Positions 27,883 through 36,938 of a DNA stretch of 64,000 bases are shown in pieces; the stretch's first letter is position 1; each line of letters opens with the position of its first letter. The stretch lies in the NCBI GenBank assembly GCA_019058425.1, contig JAHPYZ010000001.1, positions 35,299 to 99,298 on the forward strand, read 5' to 3'. A program made the position numbers and the translations under genes. Source of the DNA: Promethearchaeota archaeon (GTDB lineage Archaea; Asgardarchaeota; Lokiarchaeia; Sigyniarchaeales; SOKP01). The notes under the pieces were generated by a model. The model did no database searches, was not told the origin of the DNA, and saw nothing but the letters and a program-made list of their open reading frames with translations.

Positions 27883-27937
27883 AGTCTATTAACAAATGCC
27901 ATAACATCATTTAAAGAAAAAAAATGAGGTAAAAAAA

Positions 27938-28588
27938 ATGAAATCAATAAAAAAAGCCTATTTATTTGTAGCTCTAATGCTTATATTCTTTTGTTTTGCG
28001 CCAATAATAAGTGTGAATGCTTGGGGTCAACATGCAAAGGTGACATATAGACCCTTAAGCGACTGGACATTAAATAATCCTCGTGTGGTTTTAGGATACA
28101 CTACTAATTGGGATCTTCTCCCAGAAGGTTGGGTAATACGACCAAATTTTGCTGTTGAAGATACTGGGCAATATTATGGCTATATACGTGAAGAAGAATT
28201 AGATGATGGACAAGCCGAACTCACAGTCTATCTTTATGGAAAAAATAGTCCTAGATCAGTATATCAATTACAAGAATGGTTTGATTTTTTCGGAGGTGAA
28301 CAATTTCCTGGGGAAATTCTTGAAAATCTAAACATGGATTTTTTTGCAGAATATAAATTTATCCTTCCTGGGCCTGGTCAACCGATACCTTTTGAATTTG
28401 CTATAACTGAATGGATATCAGGAATTATAGTTGGTATTGCCTCAGGGACTTTCACTGAACACGCTGGGGAATTTGGATTTACAGCAAGTAAAGAAGGTAT
28501 AGTTTTTCTATTACAAAGCTTTTATGTTGACGAATTGGGTGATTGGGTTTGGCCATATGAAATTGTAGATTTTTATGAAGTAGATTAA
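27938..28588 (+). CDS. Secreted protein, paralogue B
   Basis: Signal peptide MKSIKKAYLFVALMLIFFCF with cleavage near SVNA; mature part ~190 aa. It is a diverged duplicate of the gene 200 bases upstream (shared SDWT/EDWL, DDGQAELTVYL / SDGTALITLHL, IPF/IPK and TEHAGEFGF / TEHAVELGY blocks). No Cys pairs, lipobox or C-terminal anchor is seen, so the product should be released or bound to another surface protein. Function unknown. Confidence 0.7.
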   Translation: MKSIKKAYLFVALMLIFFCFAPIISVNAWGQHAKVTYRPLSDWTLNNPRVVLGYTTNWDLLPEGWVIRPNFAVEDTGQYYGYIREEELDDGQAELTVYLYGKNSPRSVYQLQEWFDFFGGEQFPGEILENLNMDFFAEYKFILPGPGQPIPFEFAITEWISGIIVGIASGTFTEHAGEFGFTASKEGIVFLLQSFYVDELGDWVWPYEIVDFYEVD

Positions 28589-28617
28589 GAATAAGCTTAA
28601 AGGAGAGATATTAACTA

Positions 28618-28740
28618 ACGGGTGAAATATTTTATTTTAAATATAGAAAAAGGAGGAACATTTTTGGGAAAATAGCTTCTCGAATAACCACACATAAACC
28701 AATATTCCTCTTTTCTATATATTTTTTTTTAATTTTTATA
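28618..28740 (+). repeat. ~120-nt repeat downstream of secreted gene B (copy 2)
   Basis: Second copy of the element at 27764. Here pairing is stronger: ATATAGAAAAAGGAGGAA at 28641-28658 against TTCCTCTTTTCTATAT at 28704-28719, followed by ten or more Ts. An AAGGAGG sequence lies inside the 5' arm. Confidence 0.55.
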
Positions 28741-28787
28741 CTTGCTCAAGATTTTAAGGAAAAATATATCAAAAAATAAGTATAACT

Positions 28788-29681
28788 TCACTTTATAACA
28801 TATACAAGTTTTTGACCCTCTTGTTCTTCAAGGTTTAACTCTCGTCTAATCGCATTTCTGATTAAATAGCCCCCAACATGCAATATTGAATCTTTCAGGA
28901 TAGAATCTTGGTCCATTGAAGCATTACAAGGATAAGCATGATGGGCTTTACTTATTCTTTCATTTAAGGAAAGTTCTCCGCTCTTTCCATTTTTAAAATA
29001 CTTTGATTTTAATTGTTGACAAATATAATAAGTGCTTCCGCATGGGGCACTTTGAAGGATGCAGGCATCTTCAATCGATTCTCCATCCTTACTTAATAGA
29101 AATGAGACAACTGGTTCTCCAATTTTATAACAATCTATAAATTCATCAATATATTCATGTTCATTTGTCAGATGAAAGCCAATTTTGTTATAGTCATTTA
29201 ACTCTTTACTTAAAGAGCAGAAAGGTTTAGGAAAGACTGCTTGAATACCATATTTTTCGAATTCTTCTAAAACCTGGACTTGAAGTCCGGCAGGAACCCA
29301 TTTAGGATCCTCTATTGGTACAATCACGGCTTTTACTTCTTTATCTTTTAGATAATAAGGTAGACCTGAAAGTAAATCTTGATGTATGCCTACAACCATT
29401 ATAAAATCGACTTGAGGGAGACTTTTTGGAAGAAATTCCTCTGGATCTTCTACAAAATCGGGTACATTTTCTCCCACTTTTTCATAAAAATAAATAGAAT
29501 TAGCATGGCTTTTCACATGTTCACGGCATTTATCACATTTTACATTTTGCTCTAATATTTCACATGCTTTACAAAACTCTTCATTGTTAATAAGATTACC
29601 AACAAATTTCTGAGTTAACATTTCAGTCTCAGGACCAATACCATAAAGAACACCCAGTTTATACGTTTTCTCCGTCAACAT
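28788..29681 (-). CDS. DUF166 family protein
   Basis: 297 residues matching the archaeal DUF166 family: VPIEDPKWVPAGLQVQ, VFPKPFCSLSKELND, SAPCGSTYYICQQL, and HHAYPCNASMDQDSIL are the conserved blocks. Members are poorly characterised and sometimes loosely labelled thymidylate-synthase-like. Extra cysteine pairs near residues 38-58 (CKACE, CDKC) suggest a metal site. It lies 79 bases downstream of queD on the same strand. Confidence 0.8.
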   Translation of the reverse strand: MLTEKTYKLGVLYGIGPETEMLTQKFVGNLINNEEFCKACEILEQNVKCDKCREHVKSHANSIYFYEKVGENVPDFVEDPEEFLPKSLPQVDFIMVVGIHQDLLSGLPYYLKDKEVKAVIVPIEDPKWVPAGLQVQVLEEFEKYGIQAVFPKPFCSLSKELNDYNKIGFHLTNEHEYIDEFIDCYKIGEPVVSFLLSKDGESIEDACILQSAPCGSTYYICQQLKSKYFKNGKSGELSLNERISKAHHAYPCNASMDQDSILKDSILHVGGYLIRNAIRRELNLEEQEGQKLVYVIK

Positions 29682-29759
29682 AAAAATGAAATAATTATAT
29701 ATTTTTATTTGTATTTTTAATACTCTATAAGAAATATATTAATTTGGCTGAACATGTTC

Positions 29760-30215
29760 TTAATCACAGTATTCAGCACTAGTGCTTTTGCTTTCACCCA
29801 CTCTTACTAAGATCTTTTTGTTTTTATATATCTCTTTCAATTTATTATGAATATATTTTGCTAAAAGCTCACTTGTGGTAGCCGGTATTGGTATGAAAAA
29901 TATATCAGTTCGGGGCAAAACGTATCTTTTATTGTACGCAATTACCTCAACAGAATCTTTCTCTTCTCGAATCTCTATATCGTCCGATTCTGTTGGGATT
30001 AAAACATAATGATTTAATGGTTCAACTATCGACTCCAAATTCTCTTTCAGTTCGATGAAGTTAACAACAAAATGATTATCATTTAATTTGTCGCTAATCT
30101 CAACTGAAACATAGTAATTATGACCATGTAATCGTGCACATTGACTCGGTTCTTTTAAGAAGTGAGATGCACTAAATTTAATATTCGTTGATTCTAATCT
30201 TATTTTAAAACTCAT
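29760..30215 (-). CDS. queD: 6-carboxytetrahydropterin synthase / PTPS family (QueD)
   Basis: Small T-fold enzyme with zinc ligands in FSASHF and LHGHNY; the cysteine in CARLHGHNY is at the usual catalytic position. QueD converts dihydroneopterin triphosphate to 6-carboxytetrahydropterin in queuosine/archaeosine synthesis. The divergent neighbour encodes a QueC domain, supporting the deazaguanine pathway rather than biopterin. ATG 30215 chosen over a GTG five codons upstream. Confidence 0.85.
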   Translation of the reverse strand: MSFKIRLESTNIKFSASHFLKEPSQCARLHGHNYYVSVEISDKLNDNHFVVNFIELKENLESIVEPLNHYVLIPTESDDIEIREEKDSVEVIAYNKRYVLPRTDIFFIPIPATTSELLAKYIHNKLKEIYKNKKILVRVGESKSTSAEYCD

Positions 30216-30439
30216 TGTAAATTTGCCCACAGTAATAATTTATTTGCTTTTATCATTTTTGTATGCAACAAGCTCTTTGATATTTTTATATTTTATGTTT
30301 AAAAACAATAAATATGAAAGAATTTTTCTAAAGAATAGAACACCTTTCATCAATAATTTGATTTCTATAAAATAATTATTTATAAGTCAAAATAAATATG
30401 ACTTTTACCTTTCATAATAAATTCGAGGATGCTCATACG

Positions 30440-32008
30440 ATGGAGTATAAGAAATTAGTAATAACCGGAGCTAATGGATATTTAGGACAACAAACGATAA
30501 TACAAGCTATCAAAAATGGTTGGGATGTTATTGGTATTGTTCGTCGAAAGGATGCTACAAAAGATGTAGAGTCTTTGGGAGCAAAAGCGGTTATTATCAA
30601 AGAATTTAGTGTTAGTGAGCTCAGAAAAGTATTGGAGGGATGCAAAGCATTAATTCAATTTCGTGGTGTTGTGTGTGGTTCTGAAGAACTCTTTGAGAAG
30701 ATAAATATTGAAGGAATGCGTGTACTAGCTGAAGCTGCTCATGAAGCAAAAGTAGCTAGGATAATTTTTCCATCAGGTTTAGGAGTTGATAGATACGGAA
30801 CAGAAGAATGGGCTACTGATGCATACTTTTATTCAAAAAAAGAAGCAGAAAAAATACTCGAAAATGGAACCGTTCCTTATATAATTTTTAGACCTTCCTA
30901 TATTTTGGGTCCGGATGATGAACTTATCCCTGAGATCATAAACCAAATTGGCAGTGGGATTGTTCAGGTTGCTGGCAATGGTAAAATTCCAATGCAACCT
31001 ATTTTTGTTAAGGACGCAGTTCATGCTTTTTTAGCGGCGGCTGATGGAAAAGGGAAGAATAATCAAATTTATGATCTTGTTGGTCCCAAAATCATAAATA
31101 TGCTTGATTTGATTGAATTAGTCGTTGAGAGTATGATTGCATTAGGTTTCAATATCCCTCAACCACGAATTAACAATATAAGTTTTGAAAATGCTCCAGA
31201 ACTCCTCGGGCTGTGTAAAGAAATGATTGATGTAATGAGATGCAATATAACCTCAGATGGTAATATCGCAGCTAAAACACTTGGTTATAAATTATCTGAT
31301 ATAAATGATGCTATAAAAGAAGCAGTTAAAGCAAAAATCACTCCTAAATCCAAAGACAGTGGAAAGAAAGCAATAGTTTTATTATCTGGTGGGATGGATT
31401 CTGCTGTTGCGCTTTACAAGGCACATCAAGAAGGTTTTGAATTAATAGCTCTTTCAATTAATTATCATCTCAGACCTGAAAATGAAAAAAAAGGAGCCAA
31501 AAAACTAGCAGAAAGTCTCGATATTAAAATTATTGAAATTCCAATACCATTTCTGAAGGAATCAATAGATTTACGAATAGAAGGATTTCCTATACCAAAT
31601 GTTCTCCATGCTCCTGAAGGATTTATCCCCTCAAGGAATCTCATTTTTTATTCAATAGCATCTTATTATGCAGAAGTTTTTGGATGTAAATTTATAATAG
31701 GGGGACATATATCCGTTGATCCACAATATTTTCCCGATGCTGCTCCACTCTTTTTCAATTCTCTTGAGGATCTAATTAATAAAGGAAAGCACCTTGATGA
31801 TATAACCACAATAAAATTATTATTTCCATTAGCAAAAATGTCTAAAGTAGAGGTAGCAAAATTAGCAAGAAAATTAAAGGTTCCTTTAAAATGGACTTGG
31901 AGCTGTTATAGCGATGGAGATCAACCATGTGGTAGATGTAGTTCTTGTCGAAAAAGAAGTGAAGCGTTCTCAAAATTAAATTTTTCTGACCAAGAATTTT
32001 CTTTATAA
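30440..32008 (+). CDS. NAD-dependent epimerase/SDR domain fused to QueC (7-cyano-7-deazaguanine synthase)
   Basis: Residues 1-300 are an extended SDR/NAD-dependent epimerase: ITGANGYLGQQ, PSGLGVD, YFYSKKEAEKIL (YxxxK), IFRPSYILGPDDE. From about residue 316 it is a QueC domain: SGGMDSAVALYKA PP-loop, IPSRNLIFYSIA, and the zinc-binding cysteines in CYSDGDQPCGRCSSCRKR. QueC makes preQ0 for archaeosine/queuosine. The frame is continuous with a short linker. ATG 30440 has a GAGGAT site; an ATG at 30398 would add 14 residues. The SDR-QueC fusion is unusual in my knowledge of the family; why an SDR is attached is unknown. Confidence 0.85.
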   Translation: MEYKKLVITGANGYLGQQTIIQAIKNGWDVIGIVRRKDATKDVESLGAKAVIIKEFSVSELRKVLEGCKALIQFRGVVCGSEELFEKINIEGMRVLAEAAHEAKVARIIFPSGLGVDRYGTEEWATDAYFYSKKEAEKILENGTVPYIIFRPSYILGPDDELIPEIINQIGSGIVQVAGNGKIPMQPIFVKDAVHAFLAAADGKGKNNQIYDLVGPKIINMLDLIELVVESMIALGFNIPQPRINNISFENAPELLGLCKEMIDVMRCNITSDGNIAAKTLGYKLSDINDAIKEAVKAKITPKSKDSGKKAIVLLSGGMDSAVALYKAHQEGFELIALSINYHLRPENEKKGAKKLAESLDIKIIEIPIPFLKESIDLRIEGFPIPNVLHAPEGFIPSRNLIFYSIASYYAEVFGCKFIIGGHISVDPQYFPDAAPLFFNSLEDLINKGKHLDDITTIKLLFPLAKMSKVEVAKLARKLKVPLKWTWSCYSDGDQPCGRCSSCRKRSEAFSKLNFSDQEFSL

Positions 32009-32118
32009 TACCCACTTTTATCCAATCGATTCATTTTATATTTGGAGATAAATTTATAAAAAGCTTAGATCATATCATATACATACAGATCTTCATCCAA
32101 TTCAGGCTCTCGAATCCC

Positions 32119-32748
32119 ATGAATGAAATAGTTGAATTAACCTCAAATGAAAGTTCTCACGAAATTCGAGTAGTATGTCCAGTATGTTCAACTAGTAAAA
32201 TGTTAAAGGTTCCCATAAAAGTAATTAAACAAAGTAAACAACTGACTACAATCTCAATACCTTCAAAATTATGTTGCGACCACAGCTTTCAATCTTTTGT
32301 AGACAAGAATTATAAGGTACGTGGATATCAAAAAGTCGATTTTGAAATCACTCATGTGGAGTATGTGGAATATGATCCAATAGCCATTTTTAGTTCAAAA
32401 CCATTATTTCAGGAATTAATTACTATTTTAAGGAGTTATATAGATGATAAAGAAATCCTTGGAAGTGGTATGTTTACTCTGGATGGTCACATACTTTTCT
32501 CTTCAATTCACGATAACACATTGTTTTTAATAATAAAAGAACTTGAAGTGAGGAGTAAGCAAAAATTAACCAGATTAAAGAAATTATTCTTAGAATTAGA
32601 GAATAAGCAAAAAATTCATTTGATTTATCATGATATAGACGGAATGAAATTCGTGTCTATCTTATTTTTCTCCGACGAGGTTAGAGTTGGTAAAGCTAAC
32701 TATTTTGTAAACGACTTTTTAAAAGAATTGAGAAAACTCGGTATTTGA
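32119..32748 (+). CDS. Zinc-finger plus roadblock-like protein (copy 1)
   Basis: Residues 20-80 hold a metal-binding module (CPVC ... CCDH) followed by SFQSFVDKNYKVRGYQKVDFE. The C-terminal ~115 residues have a roadblock/longin-like order: helix (LFQELITILRSYI), strands (LGSGMFTLDGHILFSS), helix, strands, final helix (VNDFLKELRKL). This layout recalls proteins encoded near small GTPases in Asgard genomes; function unproven. A paralogue follows 151 bases downstream. Confidence 0.65.
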   Translation: MNEIVELTSNESSHEIRVVCPVCSTSKMLKVPIKVIKQSKQLTTISIPSKLCCDHSFQSFVDKNYKVRGYQKVDFEITHVEYVEYDPIAIFSSKPLFQELITILRSYIDDKEILGSGMFTLDGHILFSSIHDNTLFLIIKELEVRSKQKLTRLKKLFLELENKQKIHLIYHDIDGMKFVSILFFSDEVRVGKANYFVNDFLKELRKLGI

Positions 32749-32899
32749 ACTAATATATAACCTTCAGTTAATATTAATATGAGCTAAATAATTATAGTTT
32801 TCCTTATAATGATCTTTATTTCTTGAAGGAAAGTTATTATAGACAAAAATATTATCATATAAATATAGATTTTCAATAAGGGAAACATCATCGAATCAA

Positions 32900-33556
32900 A
32901 TGATCGATACTGAAGAAGTAAATTCAAAGGAAGAAGAGCAAGAAATTAACATCGTCTGTCCAACCTGTGGAAGTAAGAAAGCATTAAAAATACCTATAAA
33001 AATAATTAATCAAGCTAAGCAGTTAACTACAGTTTCTATTCCATCTGGGACGGTTTGTGAACATGGTTTTCAATCCTTTGTTGATAAAAATTTCAAAGTG
33101 CGTGGATATCAAAAGGTAGATTTTGAATTCTCTCATATGGAATTTTTTGAGAGAAGTGACATTGATTCTACAGAAGCAAATGATCCTACTTCTGTACTTA
33201 TATCACAGCAATTATTTCAAGATATCATAAGTTTATTGCGTTCTTACGTGGACGATAAAGAGATCCTAGGTAGCGGGATGTTTACTGAAGACGGACACGT
33301 GGTTTACTCGTCACTTCCCAGCAATACACTTTTCTCAATAACAAAAGAATTTGAAGTACGAAGTGAGAAGAAATTAAGTAGTTTAAAGAAGATGTATCTT
33401 GAATTGGAAAATGATCAGAAAATTTGTTCTAATTATCTTGAAATTAGAGGTATACGGTTCGCTTTGGTATTGTTTTTCTCCCCTATCGTTAAATTGGGGA
33501 TGGGAAATTTATATCTCAATGATTTAGTAAAGAAGATAAGAAAACTAGAAAATTAG
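32900..33556 (+). CDS. Zinc-finger plus roadblock-like protein (copy 2)
   Basis: Clear duplicate of the preceding gene: CPTC ... CEH finger, then GFQSFVDKNFKVRGYQKVDFE, then SYVDDKEILGSGMFTEDGHV in the C-terminal domain. Differences concentrate in a 10-residue acidic insert (SDIDSTEANDP) between the two domains. The nearly unchanged VRGYQKVDFE block suggests a binding surface kept after duplication. Ends in TAG. Confidence 0.65.
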   Translation: MIDTEEVNSKEEEQEINIVCPTCGSKKALKIPIKIINQAKQLTTVSIPSGTVCEHGFQSFVDKNFKVRGYQKVDFEFSHMEFFERSDIDSTEANDPTSVLISQQLFQDIISLLRSYVDDKEILGSGMFTEDGHVVYSSLPSNTLFSITKEFEVRSEKKLSSLKKMYLELENDQKICSNYLEIRGIRFALVLFFSPIVKLGMGNLYLNDLVKKIRKLEN

Positions 33557-33662
33557 AGAATTTTTCTTGAGATGCGTTATTTATTTCTTCATAAATAGTT
33601 ATAAATATAGCTATAATTATGTGCTTTATAAGAGTACAAATAATATCTTATATTCCTAAAAA

Positions 33663-34499
33663 ATGGATCTTCAAAAGATAAAAAATAAAATGGTCCAAGA
33701 TTTACGAGAGCAAATTCCTGAAATTAACGAAGACAATATTCAAATATTTGAGGTTCCGAGTAAAAAGAATTCTGTTATCCAATTAAAATTTAAAACGAAA
33801 CCATCTAAATTACCGAATGAAGTTTATGTTAAAATTTTTAAAACGGAAAATGTTGCCAATGAGATTAATATATTAAATAGATTAAAAAACCAAAAATTTC
33901 ATGTTCCAAGTATACTATTTTTTCAAAAGCCCTATTTATTCCTTGAAAAAGTTCAAGGTACAAATTTATGTGATTTTATCAATGAACCCTTAAAAGAAAC
34001 TGAGAATTTAGACGATTTAGATTCTGATACAAGAACTCAAATTATTAATAGCGTAGAAAGACTTGCAGAATTTATAGCTCAATTTCATGAAAAGAATTTT
34101 GTTAGGAAAAGATATAAAGGTAAAAAGAAATTTGTTCTATGTAAGGGTGATACCAGATTGAGAGATTTCATTTATGACTCTGAGATTAATGAAATATATG
34201 CTGTTGATTTTGAAGATGCATATGAAGGTAATCATATGGATGATTTAGCATGGATCTGTACTTCTCTTCTTGATACTGATCCAGGACTCTTTGAAATGAA
34301 GGAACCAAAACATAAAATAGACCTAATTAATATTTTCCTTAGAAAATATTACCGAACTAATCCAAATTTCCCTTTTGAATTTAGCTACCTCGCAGAAAAA
34401 ATAATTGAGAATTTAAATATCGTAATTGAAAGAAGAAATCTCCCATATGGTGTAGTCAGCAAAGAGAAGTTAATAAAGGATATTTCTAAAGAAATTTAA
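33663..34499 (+). CDS. Protein-kinase-fold protein (RIO/APH-like), atypical
   Basis: A kinase-like fold: strand with lysine in VYVKIFKTENVANEINILNRL (Lys and Glu of the N-lobe), hinge YLFLEKVQGTNL, catalytic-loop candidate CKGDTRLRDFIYD, and DFG-like AVDFEDAYEGNHMDDLAW. The catalytic Asp (KGD) is kept, but the usual HxD His is replaced by Lys and the metal-binding Asn of the loop appears as Asp. It may be an active RIO/APH relative or a diverged pseudokinase; the target is unknown. Confidence 0.7.
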   Translation: MDLQKIKNKMVQDLREQIPEINEDNIQIFEVPSKKNSVIQLKFKTKPSKLPNEVYVKIFKTENVANEINILNRLKNQKFHVPSILFFQKPYLFLEKVQGTNLCDFINEPLKETENLDDLDSDTRTQIINSVERLAEFIAQFHEKNFVRKRYKGKKKFVLCKGDTRLRDFIYDSEINEIYAVDFEDAYEGNHMDDLAWICTSLLDTDPGLFEMKEPKHKIDLINIFLRKYYRTNPNFPFEFSYLAEKIIENLNIVIERRNLPYGVVSKEKLIKDISKEI

Positions 34500-34574
34500 T
34501 CTTTTTTTATCTTTCTAAAAATTTAATAATACTAACACTATTATTTTATAAACTATTTTAAAGGTGAAACTTAT

Positions 34575-35321
34575 ATGAGTATTACTGAAACTAAGAGCTC
34601 GCTCAAAAAGATACTTTCAATTATCGAGGAATTAAACAGATTAAATTCTGATTCAATTCCTAAATTACAAGCTCAACCAACAAATTTATTAGAAGAAATT
34701 GGAAAATTTGAAGAGGTCAAAACGACTAATCTAAATAGTATTGAATCTAATGATGATGAGATAAACTCACTAAAGAATAAAATATCTCAAAATCAGCGAG
34801 ATATTGCTACATTAGAAGAAGGTAATGCAGAACTTAATAATCAACGACAAAATCTTCTAGATAAAATTCAAGAAACACAAAACGAATTAAATGAAACCCA
34901 AACAAAAATCACGGCACGAAGAGAAGAGTTAGCAACCCGTAGTAGTCGCTTAGATGAATTAGAAAATAGAATAATTGAGTTAAAGGACCTTCAGGAGAAA
35001 TTTGATAATAAAATGAAAGAATTAGAAACTCAACTTCAAGAAGAATATAATAAAAAAGAGAAGTTTAGCAACTCGTATGCTATGCGAACTGCTGCGATGA
35101 AGTCTTTGATAAAAGCGGGGTATATACAATCAGCTCAATTAAAACTTATCCAAGCTTTACAACCTAATACAACTCTCGAACTAAAGGGTATTGTTCAAGC
35201 AATGGGCTTAAGGGAAGATGTGGCAAGAAGTATTTTAACAAAAATGGTTAATAAAAATGGACCGATTGAATATGATGAGGGAAATGGAACAGTGACACTA
35301 AAGGGAGAGGTTGATTTCTAA
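34575..35321 (+). CDS. Coiled-coil protein with C-terminal winged helix (1)
   Basis: Residues 1-165 are a long coiled coil with heptad Leu/Ile and abundant Gln/Glu/Lys. Residues 170-248 form a winged-helix-like domain (QSAQLKLIQALQPNTTLELK, GLREDVARSILTKMV, then wing NGTVTLKGE). It overlaps the next gene by one base in TAATG, so the pair is translationally coupled. Such architecture suggests a structural or bridging role; no named family. Confidence 0.7.
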   Translation: MSITETKSSLKKILSIIEELNRLNSDSIPKLQAQPTNLLEEIGKFEEVKTTNLNSIESNDDEINSLKNKISQNQRDIATLEEGNAELNNQRQNLLDKIQETQNELNETQTKITARREELATRSSRLDELENRIIELKDLQEKFDNKMKELETQLQEEYNKKEKFSNSYAMRTAAMKSLIKAGYIQSAQLKLIQALQPNTTLELKGIVQAMGLREDVARSILTKMVNKNGPIEYDEGNGTVTLKGEVDF

Positions 35322-36049
35322 TGGGGTCACAAGAAATTTTGGCATTAATCGAACAATTTGAGACTGCCTATGATACATATTGGCAAGTTCTCCAAAAACA
35401 TAATGAGGAAGTACTTTCACAATTAAGAGAAGCTTGTCGTTATATGCAAGCCGAACAAAAAGAAGAAGAAGGTATAAAAGAAAAATTATCAGCTCAAAAC
35501 TCAGAATTGACAGAATTAAGAACAAAATCAGAAGAACTAGATAGTAATATTGAAGGGCTAAAAACAAAAAAGGATGAATTAACTTCAAAGATTTCTGAAT
35601 TAACCAACACATTGGAAACTAGTGTTAATGATTTAAAGAAACCTGCATTTGAACTTACTCAACTTGACGATAAGCTCAGCGTTGTAAATGAAAAAATCAC
35701 TGCCAAAGAAGAAGATAAAACAGTAATGGATCAAAAAACAGTCGATAACGAAAACCGAGAGATGGAATTAAAAAATACCTACCAGAAAAAGATGGATGAC
35801 CTTGAGGATAAAATTAACCAAATGAGACAAAAAAACTTCTTTACGTCCTTTTTAATCGAAAATTCAGATGAAGAAATACATGAAGTGGATATCATCGCTA
35901 CTATCATGGATAAGGGGGAAGCAAAATTGGATGATTTAAAGAAACTTCTTGATGTTCCACCAATAATGGCAGTGCGTACTATTAAGCAATTAGCTGTTAA
36001 GGGTATCCTCAATCTTGATGAAAATACAAATAGAGTAACTCTACCATAA
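35321..36049 (+). CDS. Coiled-coil protein with C-terminal winged helix (2)
   Basis: Same design as the preceding gene: coiled coil to about residue 170, then a winged helix (EVDIIATIMDKGEAKLDDLK, PPIMAVRTIKQLAVKGIL, wing TNRVTLP). Sequence identity to its partner looks low outside the repeats, so it is a paralogue or analogue. Start codon shares a base with the stop of gene 1, implying equal synthesis and probably a hetero-oligomer (inference). Confidence 0.7.
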   Translation: MGSQEILALIEQFETAYDTYWQVLQKHNEEVLSQLREACRYMQAEQKEEEGIKEKLSAQNSELTELRTKSEELDSNIEGLKTKKDELTSKISELTNTLETSVNDLKKPAFELTQLDDKLSVVNEKITAKEEDKTVMDQKTVDNENREMELKNTYQKKMDDLEDKINQMRQKNFFTSFLIENSDEEIHEVDIIATIMDKGEAKLDDLKKLLDVPPIMAVRTIKQLAVKGILNLDENTNRVTLP

Positions 36050-36052
36050 TTG

Positions 36053-36080
36053 TTTTTTTTAATTTTTATTTTTCTATTTT
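36053..36080 (+). terminator. T-rich tract after the coiled-coil pair
   Basis: Three T-runs (eight, five and shorter) directly follow the stop at 36049, a suitable archaeal terminator for the two-gene unit. Confidence 0.4.
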
Positions 36081-36198
36081 TATACATGAAATATGAGAAT
36101 TAGCAAGATGTACTTGGACAAATAAGTATATATACATAATTTCATTAATTGTCTAATAATTAGTCTAATTTTAAAATAAACAATTAGAGGGTGAGTAA

Positions 36199-36795
36199 AT
36201 GGCTCCAACTAAGCATATAAAGGTTGAGAATGCAGCAAAGAAACTAGGCTTTACTAATTTTCCTGTAACAATTTTATATGGACAACCTAAAAAAATAGGA
36301 AGTTATAGATCCGATTTTGATAAGGCTCTAATGTTTTTAAATTCAGGTGGTCACTCTTCAGGAATTATAACTGATACAGCAAGAATTATCCTCGAAATGT
36401 TAGAAAAACAATATGAATATAGTTACGAAAAGTTTAAAAAAATCGACCAACCTTCAGCAAAACCTTGTTTTTTCTATGCATATGGAAGAGAAAAGAGAGT
36501 GCATAAGTATTATATTCTTATTCCTGCTGCAAAACTATATATCGAACTTAATAATAAAGTGAAAGAACCAGCGAGATTGAACTTGAAAAGGCATGGATTT
36601 CAGTTAAAAATCTATTCTCCAGAAGAGGAGCATAAATACAATATAGCTAATGCCATTAATAATGCTTATGAGGGTGGATTTCTCAATCGTGTAAATAATT
36701 GGGAAAGAATTGAGGAGTTTTTTAATGTTAAGGCTGACGAATGTGTTAAAGATTGGAATTCACTATTAAGACCTTCCTTGACTCCTATGGCATAA
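36199..36795 (+). CDS. Hypothetical protein, 198 aa
   Basis: No family recognised. Soluble, basic, mixed alpha/beta, with aromatic-rich segments (PCFFYAYGREKRVHKYYILI) and a Trp-containing C-terminal half. The GGGTGAG upstream of the ATG at 36199 is a good ribosome site. It precedes the first TetR gene by 140 bases that carry TetR-type operators. Confidence 0.55.
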   Translation: MAPTKHIKVENAAKKLGFTNFPVTILYGQPKKIGSYRSDFDKALMFLNSGGHSSGIITDTARIILEMLEKQYEYSYEKFKKIDQPSAKPCFFYAYGREKRVHKYYILIPAAKLYIELNNKVKEPARLNLKRHGFQLKIYSPEEEHKYNIANAINNAYEGGFLNRVNNWERIEEFFNVKADECVKDWNSLLRPSLTPMA

Positions 36796-36834
36796 TAGTT
36801 ATTTCTCTAGTCGTATAAAGGCACTCTTCACTTT

Positions 36835-36849
36835 TTGACCCACGGTCAA
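36835..36849. promoter_or_regulatory. TetR-type operator 1A
   Basis: TTGACC-CAC-GGTCAA is a perfect inverted repeat around a 3-base centre, about 90 bases before the TetR start. A related half-degenerate site (TGACC-AAA-GGTTT, 36854-36866) runs into the TATA-like TTTAAATA. Confidence 0.65.
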
Positions 36850-36896
36850 TTAATGACCAAAGGTTTAAATACAAGAAATGTCACTAATATATTTAA

Positions 36897-36909
36897 TGAC
36901 CCTCGGTCA
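36897..36909. promoter_or_regulatory. TetR-type operator 1B
   Basis: TGACC-CTC-GGTCA, a perfect inverted repeat with the same arms as operator 1A, lies downstream of the TATA-like element and 29 bases before the ATG. Together the two would flank the promoter of the TetR gene, fitting autorepression. Confidence 0.65.
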
Positions 36910-36938
36910 AAAAGTTACCCATGTTCAAATTGATTTAA

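Noticed and set aside
34575..36049. ESCRT-III/ESCRT-II-like assignment for the coiled-coil/winged-helix pair
   Set aside because: Coiled coil plus winged helix is suggestive, but no ESCRT signature is visible and lengths and order do not match known subunits.
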